Shown: piece by piece, positions 25,419 to 36,006 of the stretch
Position numbering within the stretch: position 1 is the first letter of the stretch
Layout of the letters: each line of letters opens with the position of its first letter
Assembly (NCBI GenBank): GCA_004123355.1
Contig: SCHM01000001.1
Span: 11,418,193-11,482,192, forward strand
Direction of reading: 5' to 3'
From: Amphirosellinia nigrospora
Lineage: Eukaryota > Ascomycota > Sordariomycetes > Xylariales > Xylariaceae
Length of the DNA: 64,000 nucleotides
Notes under the pieces: generated by a model
Told to the model about the DNA's origin: nothing
Seen by the model: only the letters and a program-made list of their open reading frames with translations
Databases searched by the model: none
Made by a program: the position numbers and the translations under genes

Positions 25419-28268
25419 CTACCGTCTTGCAAAGCAGCACATGATTCCGGTCTTACCGAGGAACCACAAGCATCCGATGAAACGGACGAGTGAGAGGATG
25501 GCTGTAGCAATAAGCAGAAATTTGAAGTAACTGGCAGTTCTGTCCGAGGTTTTTCCCTATTCAACGTTAGCAGGCTGACGCTCCAATGACGATCGCTGTG
25601 ATAAGCACTTACACCAATGCCAAATGCGGCAATACTGTCACTTGTTACACCAATGATGAGTGCAATATTAGTGAATAGCCAAGTAAAACCAGCGACGTTC
25701 GGAAAGACTTGTATGAATCTTCAAGATCGGGCTTATCATCCTCGGGCACAGGCTTGAACGGTGTCAAAGCACGCTTGACGGTCTGCTCGAACTGACTGTC
25801 GATATCTTCTTGAGGTTTGTCCACCTCTTCTATAGCCGCTTCACCTTTTCATCTTTCACAACCTGGGCGGCTGGCAAAGCCTCTGCCTTGTCCGAACCCT
25901 TAGTACCCCACGACACATCGTGCCAGTTGTTGAAGGCGTAGACATTGAGAATGTTGATATAGGTCGACGCTAGAATCAGATAGGCGGGGAACGAGTGGAA
26001 CATGTGCCATGGGTCCAGGTACAGGAAGGACGCGATGTAGTATAAACCGAAGGTAGCCAGTAACGCAACAATGATGATACCGACTTCAGAATTCGTTGTA
26101 AACAACCCTTTGAGGGCATCGCCAGCGTCGCCTGTAATCTTGTTCATAGGATTTGAAGGCAGTCACCACGAGATAGATCGAGAGGATGATGATATAGAAC
26201 TGAATCAAACCGAAAAGCGCAAAGGAACTGATATATTGCCATTTCGTACCCTTGGGACGGTTACCGAGCGCGAGGATGAACTGGAGGATGACGAAGGCGA
26301 CATACAAATACTGAAGAACCGTGTTGATGATGGGCGTGGCCTTGTCTCCGAAAGGCCAACCATGTCTGCCCGTATCTTCATCAGGTGTGCCGACCAAATC
26401 CATAATAACCGTCGTAGTCAAGTAGTAGGATGCCAAACTAAACCACGTGAACAAAACGTTTGCGATGTTGTAGAGGAGTTGAAGATGGAGGAAGAACATG
26501 CGCAGAATATTGTGACCGCTCTTGTACATCCGGCCGAAATGCATCAGAGAGTATAGCGAAGCAGCGAAGGAACCGTTGAGCCATCTACGACGCTGACCGA
26601 TGAATCCGGTGCACCCTCAGGAACATCAGTTTCGCCCTTGGGCTGCCTTGATATACGTCAAATGCCACTTAGAACCAGCTTTGGCGACAAGTTCGAAACA
26701 GAGAATTCGATCTTCAGCCAAGAACATGTTCTTCTTGAAAATGTTCATACCTTCAATACCCTTCTTACCCAGGATTTTGGAGAGCGTGTGATCACCATGG
26801 AAATACTGCTCCAGAGGTCGACCCATAATCGCTCGGAAGCGGTAGGCAGAAAACGCACCGGGAAGCACAGAAACGTAACCGAAAGAGCTTTCGAGGGGCT
26901 TGTCCAGGATATTCGAGATCTTGTACTCGAAGTTCTGTACAGCGACAAGCGGGTTAAATAGTTTCTTGCCGCCTTTACCCAACATGGCGTGAATTTCACC
27001 ACAGGCACCCCCGAGATCCTTGTCATTGTAGAACCCTTCCCACAAGGCCAGAAGGGACTTCGCTCCTGGCTTAGTACCAGCATCTAGAAGAATGCAGACT
27101 TCAGGGTTCAGGATACGACCAAAGCATTGAAGAGCCAACGATGCGAGTTGATCTTCTTGCTGTTCTTCTGCTTCAAGCAAAAAATCATCTGAACTGGAGG
27201 TAGTGTCTGAGGGCTGTCATCTGTTGGTCGAATGAGCTGCTGATTCGGCGTCACCGATAATTGAGTAGTGTATTCGAAAACGTGCGCAACAGTTTCTTTG
27301 CCGTTGACTTCCTTCTTCACAATACCGTCTTGGAAGACACCAATAGTTGCGAGAACATCTAGCGTTTCCTTGTCTGCCTTCTCTATACCGTCGAAAACAA
27401 AGCAGACAACGATCTTCTGCCAAGCAGGGCCGCCCTTGTTCCAGAAGGTAGATTTCTTCAGGTTGACAATATCGCGGATGTTTTGCATCACACCATGCAG
27501 TGTTCGGGCGAACAAGAGTTTGTCCTCATTATAGTAGGTGATGGCAATCAGAAGCTCAGTATGTCTGTTATACATCCTAGGACGAAGATCGTAACCGTTT
27601 TTGAGGGTGAAATCATTAGGGTCACAGGTAGCCGCAGTATATCGCATGTTGACGAATTCACCGGTGCCACTCGGATCGCGGTACTTGGGCTGAACTGCGT
27701 TCTTGATGGCACTGGGACGGGATAATCAACACTGAGACGGATCCCTGCACCAACTTGACTTTTCGCGTGGCATAACGCTTCAGACCACCAGGCGCGCCGC
27801 CCGGCTGCTGACGCCGAAGCCAACTTTCATCAGAGTCCACAGTAGAAGCTGGTCGAGGTGTGCCATAGCCGAAGCCAGTATCCTCAGTTGATGCCCTCCA
27901 AACGCGCCTGCGTATTCATTTCCGTACGGCTGGGGCGTCTGGGTCATAGGAGGCGCATTCGTTGTGTAAGACTCGGTCAGACTGTAAGCGGACACGGGGC
28001 GTGCAGGAGGTGTATGTGCGCCTAATCGATCCTGATCATAGTGGCCGCCGGGTTTGGCCAAGCAGGTGTCGTTGCGATTCATCTTCATCCTGCTCAACGG
28101 GAGGCAGGTGATACTAAGACAGAGTTAGTGATGGAACCTTAAATGTGCTAACCCACCGTAGTGGTTAAGGTTAAACTCCCGAACTTACCGTGCTGCCAGT
28201 AGGGAGGTCTTGCAGTCGATGCCCGTCATACTCATTGTTCCCTGGTTCCCTGGGGGATTGTACGCCAT
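25419..28268 (-). CDS. Chitin synthase, probably class III
   Basis: Plasma-membrane GT2 enzyme polymerising GlcNAc from UDP-GlcNAc into chitin at hyphal tips and septa. The start is MAYNPP at 28268; intron 28114-28188 follows the family-like [11 protein letters not shown], which is read in a shifted frame. Core features: [86 protein letters not shown] and the product-binding QRRRW motif at about 26581-26595. A cluster of membrane helices ([32 protein letters not shown]) precedes [26 protein letters not shown] and a final helix ending [15 protein letters not shown] second intron is at 25557-25612. Around eight frame breaks occur, several in T or G runs (for example near 27118 in FNA|FGRI and near 26600 before QRRRW). 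The class call rests on the C-terminal motifs and is less sure than the family call. All catalytic motifs survive. Confidence 0.92.
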
Positions 28269-31200
28269 GATCGCGGTGGGCTCAGCAAGCCGTTATTCGG
28301 AACTATATGGTACGACACTTCGCCCGAGCAACAGGTAAACAAAACCAAAGCCGACTAAGGTAGTTGTCTTGATGGCAACCACTGCCGGCCAGATGATATT
28401 AATCCAGGGGCAAAAACTCCAAGATTAAAGTTGTCCCCCACAGGTAGACAAAGGGTTGGTGCGTGAGAAGCGAGGGACTGTTCGCAGGCGAAGGAGGACG
28501 ATGCTGCAAACCAGGAGTATAAGTCGGAAGGAAAGACAGGATGAAGAGTGTTGTGATGTGATGGATCACCTAGTGTTGGGAGGTAAGCAAGAGAAAATCT
28601 CTTCGCGGTTGGTAAATTGTTTCAGAACGAGAACAGGGAGAATGTACATGGGACAGTGACGCCTTTAGGTAAACTCGTATTTTTTTCAGGCTGGGATCTG
28701 CGTGAGCACGCCTCCATACCATGCCTGAAAGTACGTACCTGTGCACTGGGCTCAGCTGCTGTATTGTGGCCTCCTACGGGTGCTACGGGCCAATCAGAGC
28801 TTCGAAGATGGGGTTCATTCCTCGACCCGGTTGTGGCTTAGCGGAGCGAATAGCACTGGCACTAAAAGGTTAGCTTCCCTACACGGTACATTACGCCTTA
28901 CCTCCTGCAACGTTCGCAGTCCGATGCTGATACTCAAGGTGGTAAGTACCTAGGTTTTGAATCATATTTTCTGGTTACCTAGGTAGCAAAAATGGGTTGA
29001 CATGGAATCCAACACATTCTTTGCTACCTACTATCTCGCGATAGACTGATACTTCAGTACTTGTTCTCGGGGATATACCGATACCGACCGTGCTACGTGC
29101 GTGCATCGATGACTTCCGATGTAACCTCTTGTCTGCAGACCCAGTCCAAGCTACTACTGCCATATACGTCATTTGTGATGTGTTTCCCCAAGTCAGGTAG
29201 ACACCAAGGCGGACTAAGTAATTGATCTCTTCATAAATGCCCTGCGAAGAATGTTTCAATGCTTATTCACCTCCATGAACCACACGAGTCGAGTTGAAGC
29301 TATGTGGATTCAGGGTTGCTTTTAAATGTAGCAATGTTTGCACCCGAGTATACCTATCTCGTACTCAGCCCCAGCCTTAACACTAGGATTACCTAGTGTA
29401 TTAGTCGTAAAAGTCCGAGAGGTACATGTCAGGCCACCCAGCTAGGTACCGCAATAACCTGGCTTCTAAGAAGGGATCCAGGACACAATCATTCGTTAGC
29501 GGGCAATCATCGTGCTATATGTAAGTATGTACGTACGCACGCCTTTGTGTACTTGGATGCACCACGCGGTGTACACGACTCGCCCAAGTTGAGATGGAGT
29601 GTATGGATACTGAACGATGCAAATATCGCCTTTGCTTTTGCCCATTCAATGGACAACACGACGCCACCCGATCTCAGTGTTGCATCGAATGCTGACGTCC
29701 CTACATGCAGTAGGTAGTGTAGTAGCAGCGTTCCTCAAACCTCGTTGTCTTCAGGGGCTAAAAGTGATCTCCTCAGTCCACCATCAGGACACCAAGGGAC
29801 CACACGATAGCTAGTGCGCTCTATTTCGATAGTACCTACCTAGGTACCGTATGTCAGGGTTCTCGTCAATATATACTGTGTTGTATACGGAGCACTCGCC
29901 ACTTATATATAAACTGCGAGGTCAGTCAAAGTACCTGCTGTAATTTAGTAGTAAATTTGCTGCGGTTGCCGTTTTAATGTTGTTTATTGTCTTGACGAGC
30001 TTGAAACCGTCTGCCCCATATTCAACGCCAACTGCGGCTTATGTGGCTATTAGACGCATACGTGTCAGGCCTGTAATCTACATTAGAGTACTAGCCTGCA
30101 TTAAGATGCTTCATTGCTCTCTATTCATCCCCTGGCTGATTGATGGCCTACACCCGATGCTCTCAATTTCTTGGCTTGTAAATGAGATATCGAGTCTAGA
30201 TTATCACCATTGTCATGTTAAATAATGGTTGGCATCGCAGTGAAGTGGGTGACCAAGAAGGAACGGAGCAATAGTGGAAATGCCTTGGACAATCGGCTGC
30301 CTTGCCAAGCATGGTAGAAGGAAATTGGTATAAAAATAGCAACCCAGACCAGCCAGTATGAGATGTACTGAGGTATCATACCTGGGGTAGGGGAAAAGGG
30401 GTTTCCTACATACCTATGTACATGTATGTATGTAGTATGGATGCAGCGCCCCTACCGTAAACTCATGATCAGGGCTGTGCGCGCATCAATACAGAATTTC
30501 ATTCCCTTCATGCATTTAAATTTTATACTTGTAAGTCTTAACTCATTACTTAATCATGTCCTATTAGCCTTATTAGCTGGAATCAATTACCACAAATTAT
30601 TTATAAATTATTTACGGTAGACTGGAAACGATTTGAAGACGGCCGAAGATTGTAGGGTATATTCTCTCACTGCCCGGGCATGAGCTTCACGTCACTCATC
30701 ATTTATTTACCATTATGATTCTGCCGTCTCACATCGACTGCACCAATCACAGATCTCCCACTCATGTAGTGCAGTCCAATATGGGCCATCTCCATGAAAT
30801 TCCGGTACTGCATGGAGTAATATATGGTATTCCCTGAAGTCGAGGGAAGAGATCTGTTGCCTCACTAGTATAGGTAGGAGTAGTCCCCAACATTTGTACA
30901 AAATTGCCTAGTCTCCAGGACAATTATTTCGTCGTGGATCTGTGCAGTAAGGGCCGTTCCTATACATGACGTCCTATAGCAACACTCACTGCATAATACT
31001 AGCCCATATCAGATTAAATGCCTTATAAAAGGCTAAGTAAATCTAACATACACTCGACATACCTATGGTTGAATCTATATCGTCACGCGAGCTGCCAGAA
31101 GTGAAGGTGGTCGGGCGTGCGCTCGCTGATTATGGCTCAAGGTTACTAGAGGCTCTGCTAATTTCGGTTTGCAGCGAGCAGTTAGGATATTGAACCACTC

Positions 31201-32867
31201 AAGCCGGTGCTTCCCATGCTACCTAAGGTATACCAAATGAAACGACGGTGGCTGCTAGCCTTCAACACCTTGGAGGTGTACTGTGGATTCAACAAGTCTT
31301 TCAACGACGAGGTTTTCTATATTTGGGGATCAAACTCGTGTGCAATCAGGAACGAGTTGCATTGTTTCCAATTAGTAATGGAAGGTTTCATCCCTTGGAG
31401 GCCATAGGGCCTCTATACTATTAAAAAGATGTCAGTCCAACTGATGGGGGGCTATCGGATCAAGTAGATTGATCCCTCTTACAATAAAACCTCAGAAGGG
31501 AGGTGTCGGGTCGTAGAGAGCTAAGTAGAAAGACACCTCCAGTGATCGGTCGAATAAACATTTACCAGCAGAAGCACAAAACCGAAATGTATATTTAAAC
31601 GTGTCAAAACATTAATTAGGCTGGGGGCTTAACATAAGTTTGACCTTATCTGCACGTCACAGCCTGCCTGCTGGTATGCAAGCAATCTGAATACTGTAGG
31701 CGTTGCGATCCTATGCGGCCGTTAAGTGTCGCACTACAAGCGTGTAGATCTTTTGGTCTAGCCCTCACACCAAACTTCTAACGCCAAATCGGGGTGGGTG
31801 GTGTAGGTACTTGCTAAATAAGTACCAATGCAATTGACCTGCCCCAAACTACGCCTTCTGCGTTATAAGCTCAACCTGAATTGATGTAACTTAAAAGAGG
31901 CCATAGAAGGGTCAATATATCCCATGAATGACACGTATTTAGACCGCTCTTATTGATATCGACCCAATTTATAATTCGGTCAGGAGATGATGATTATCCG
32001 TATATACGATACCCTACCTATAGGTACCTTCTACCTATTGGTAGGCCGGGCAGAGCCGGGGATGGTAACGCATTCCTCTCAAGGCTAAGATTTCTTTAGT
32101 ATGCTTCAGTAGCCCAATCAGAGGCAGGTTTCACTTGCCGTGAGGGAGAGTGCCCAGTGGGGATTTAGCGCCTTTCGGTATCCAGCGGCTCTGTACGCGT
32201 CCAGATTACTGCTGGAGGCATTGAGCCAGTACCCGCAATTTGTATTTCCAGCTCCTTGCGCAGGGCTCGAGTACACTACAGGGAGGAGGAGCCTTGACCC
32301 TGCCATCATCCTCTTTGTCTCCTCTCCACGTTCTCCCCTTCCGCCTCTTTGGTCGCCCTCTCACAAACGCCGCATTGCAATAATCAACCCTATCGCCATA
32401 CCTCCCGCTTCTCCGCCCTGATAGCGACGGCGTCGACGGCGGCCCATTTTCTAGCACTCTCGACATTTTAGGATACTTGATGTTCCTCATGTCGTTCTAG
32501 ATTGCACGTAGCTGCCAATTGTCCTACTGGTTTCTCTTCGTTTCGTTTCATTGAGCTAGTCTCCCAGTCACTCGTTTGATCAATCTTACCTACGCCTCAC
32601 TCCACGCCATTTACATACTTCCATCAGCTTTAAACTCGGCGCAATTATCGCCATTGCTTTGGAATCGAAGGAATCTTGTTGGAGTTATATCGTAGAATAC
32701 CGTTGCTATTACCACGACCGAGACACGACCAGGTCCCCAAGTCGACAAGATCTACAGCGCCCGTGCCCGCCTTGAGCCTATTTCCGCCCTTCATTAGATT
32801 GTCGATCTACATCGAGGTAGCCATCACGTTATCGACACTTGCCTCTATATTCAAACCTCTATCGAAT
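28269..32867. other. Intergenic between chitin synthase and OPY2
   Basis: About 4.6 kb between divergent promoters with no recognisable gene. It has the window's densest set of TACCTAGGTA-like palindromes (28944-28957, 28973-28987, 29442-29450, 29832-29849, 32013-32027). Near OPY2 an open frame extends upstream to 32676 but has no family match and is read as 5' leader. Confidence 0.5.
29832..29849. repeat. TACCTAGGTA palindrome (representative copy)
   Basis: Core GTACCTACCTAGGTACC. Related copies with the CCTAGG core flanked by GTA or TAC occur at several other intergenic positions in the window, and I saw none in a recognised exon. Function unknown. Confidence 0.6.
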
Positions 32868-34258
32868 ATGGCAGCGATACCTGGTTTCGTTGGCTTCCCA
32901 GTCGGTAAGGTCTATCGCTTCTACACTGCAAAATGTCTAACTAATCCGACCGTCACGTCAGAGGAAGACTTTAGTTCCCCACTTGTGAGGCGACAGAATG
33001 GGTGTAAACTGTGTCCAGACATAACCCCGGATTGCCCGTCATGCGCTTCAGATGAGAGTTGCGTTAGCATTGCCCCGACCTGTGATCAATGTCCACAAAA
33101 CGTGTGCAAGATAGATCCTACCAAAGTCGCATCCAAGAGTAGTTCGGGACCGAATGCTGGGGCGATCGCTGGCGGCGTAATAGGAGGTCTGGTTCTAATT
33201 GCGGCTCTTACATATTTGTTATGGAGATTCTGCATTAAGAACAAGAGAGCAAGCTATGCTGAACAGTGGCAGGGGGCAGGAGAAGGTACGAAGGAACAGA
33301 TGGAGAATGATTTCGCGTCGAGACGATCACAGAGAGAGTCGACACACACCGTACATTCGATTGCGTCAACCGTTCTCACCCGCGCTTCCAATATCATCCA
33401 AATCGCCTACATCCCAGGTGTCACAAACCGAGCGACACCAACCTCACCCACGCTACTAGTCCCTCCTGTTCCACCAATTCCCATTGCCCACGCAGGAAGC
33501 GCCGCTTCGTCGCCCTATGAGGACCAGCACTTCTTCGTGCCAGGTGATCTTCGTGATTCAACATACTCCGGCATCTCTAACTTTACGGACCGAACGTCTT
33601 ACGCTCGCACATCGTACGCTCCTCGATCCAGTGTGGCCTCTACGATATATGGCAAGAATGTCGTTGTGTCGCCTGTACCAGCTCAGAAAGGCAATTTCTT
33701 GAAGCCATCGCTCGTTAGTGTGAAGTCGCGCGCAGCGAGTACCAACAGTGATGATTCGACGCCACCAGTCCCATCAGTAAACTACGAAAAGTATGAAAAG
33801 CCTCCGCCCTCGCCTGCTTTCAGCATTGGCTCCACGTTCTTCAAGAATGCCAGCGCATCAACTGCTACTTCTGTACGGCCGCAGATTGTTCGCGTCGGCA
33901 CTGGACCCAAAATTGTCGATAACAAAGCATCCTCTGTCAAATCCAATTTAGCGACAACACCAATTGCAGAACTTGAGAGCCCTGGACCTTTGATTCTTCT
34001 AAATGATGTAGCTACCACCACCGGCAAAGAGCCTAGATCAGCTACCATAACCCCATTGAAGAGGACACTCCTACCAGCGATCAAGGGCCCTTCTCCGACC
34101 CACCCTCGACGAAGAGTGCTACCAAGAGAAATAGCTCACTTAGCGCCGTTATTGAAGAGTCGACAAGGCGTGCCTCGCAAATCGAACCTCACCGGCATGC
34201 CTCGGCTATCATCAGAAATAGTAGCCCATTCGGCGACGAGAATGCAGTGCGGGAATAG
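32868..34258 (+). CDS. OPY2: OPY2-like membrane anchor protein
   Basis: Single-pass membrane protein which in yeast anchors Ste50/Ste11 for HOG and filamentous-growth signalling. The start at 32868 is followed by an intron at 32905-32961 (GTAAGG, CTAAC branch point, CAG). The intron is 57 nt and in frame, so it can be missed. Removing it joins FPV to EEDFSSPLVRRQ. The Opy2 module has eight cysteines with CxxC pairs (CKLC, CPSC, CDQC). One membrane helix follows (AIAGGVIGGLVLIAALTYLLW), then RFCIKNKR and a long Ser/Thr/Pro-rich cytosolic tail. The natural C-terminus, SSLSAVIEESTRRAS..FGDEN, stop 34256-34258, is in another frame. One base appears lost between about 33.95 and 34.11 kb; unshifted, the frame runs to 34292. 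No signal peptide is seen, which is usual for this family. Confidence 0.88.
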
Positions 34259-36006
34259 AAGGCTCCGTGCCAGGCATACTATCTTTCTATGAATATATCT
34301 TGATGAGATATGGGGCATGCAAGGAGCACAGGATCGGACCGGACTATTTTTCTCTCTTCTGATCTTGGCTATTTATCTATTGTTCGGTCGATCTGCAATT
34401 ACGTGGGAGAAATTTTGTATTTTTTTATGTTAGTTGGATGAACTTATTCTCGGCAAACTAGAATATTTGGCGTTTCTTTTATATTACCCCTTTGCTTTCT
34501 TTAGGTGGACTCGACATATTACCACATGGAAAACGCCCAATTTCACACTCTGGGTCTCTGGGCCTTCGTGCCCGGATTCAAGAGCAGCAGGCATTAAGAG
34601 CCCAGTCGACGCCATCATCTTTGCTTCTTGATTGGATGAGGTCTTGACCCAGCGTTTCTTGGTATCGATATCTTGTATGTACACAAACATTTCGAGAGGT
34701 GTAGCCTCCTGCACCTGTTCCACAGCTCGTGCTCGTAGACGATATAGCAATATCAGGTTGTACATACAATGATCTTTGGGGTCCAGATTAGTGGGTGTAC
34801 TCTATCTGCCCTTTAGGTTTGTGCAGACTCGAAAGTGTTCCATGATTTTCAAGTTATAGTTATAAAGCGAGCTGACAGGAGTTATCTAGTCTATTTGCAC
34901 AGTGGGGGTGCTGTAGGATAGTATTGGAGCACACAGTGCAGACTCACGACGGGCCTCTGTCGTTGTTTCAAGTCGGCTTTTCGAACGCTACCTAGGCTTT
35001 TCGAATATGCTTTGCCAGTCTAGATGTGTCGATGAGCTTACGCCCATTTTGTCGGTACAGTTCCTAATTCATATGGATGAGGTCGGTCTGCGGTTAACCG
35101 TAACACATAAGACGCGGCCCGGCTGGCAGGATTCGCTCACCGGCTTGCCCCTTTTTGGGCCGTACGTGCGGGTTTGCCAGACTTGAGTTCACAACTAGTC
35201 ACATATTGACATTCTTTATACCTTTTCTAAGGGCAACACTGAATTAAGAAAATGAGTGTTTCCGATTTCGCATTGGGGTATTGCTTCCTACAAGCTCACA
35301 TGCGCATCTGTCAGATGGTCTCGTCTGACTAAATCTAACCTTGCCATGGGAAATTACTGTCCTTGAACACTTCAATGCATTGAAACTTTTTAGGTCAGTG
35401 AGTCACTTCGGCTCGTCTTTCATAAGATTCCATCCAGGTTACAAGCCGGCTTAGAAGCCGGCTTAGAATAATTACGGAGGTAGAGACCATGGCTCTCAGC
35501 ATTCGTTTACCATTTGGGGGATCTTTGTATAAACTTTGACGCACATGACAGCCCTCCCAATGTAAGTGGCCCTCTGGGTGCTATTTTTAATCACAGTGTT
35601 AGTTGAAGAGAGAGAGAGAGGAGAAGACTCATTCAAATTGACTCTAATAATATGTTCAAATTATCTGCTCTCAGTCATTCACCTCTCAGTCACCTAGGTA
35701 TGTTTGTATGAGTTGGAATTACACTGACAGGGAGGTACCGACGACAACGGAGCTCGAGCCACTCATCTCTGAGTCATATCAGCCAGATAAGAGATTCGGA
35801 GCCCACACTTAACTTACACGCCGTTCCGTCTGCCCCTCACCCCACTAACGACTGCCAGATATTCGTTTCCCCGGAGGCGTGCAAGACTCGACACTGCCCA
35901 ACCAACCGAGGCGATTGCCCAATTGTCCACCTAGGTCGTTGTCCAACTGCCCATTATCCCGTACCCTATTGAGGCGATTTCCCGAGAGGGCAGACAAGCC
36001 GCCACC
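34259..36006. other. Intergenic between OPY2 and threonyl-tRNA synthetase
   Basis: About 1.7 kb without a gene. It contains a tandem AGCCGGCTTAGA pair near 35449-35468, an AG dinucleotide run at about 35607-35621 and a CACCTAGGTA element at 35691-35700. The last 150 bp are the pyrimidine-rich promoter or leader of the synthetase. Confidence 0.5.
35607..35621. repeat. (AG)n microsatellite
   Basis: Simple dinucleotide run of about seven units in the intergenic region. Confidence 0.8.

Noticed and set aside
26071-26556. 161-codon plus-strand frame
   Set aside because: Antisense shadow of the chitin synthase membrane region.
6428-28268. Secondary-metabolite or defence gene cluster
   Set aside because: No synthase, P450, regulator or nuclease family was found among the genes; they are housekeeping or cell-surface families.
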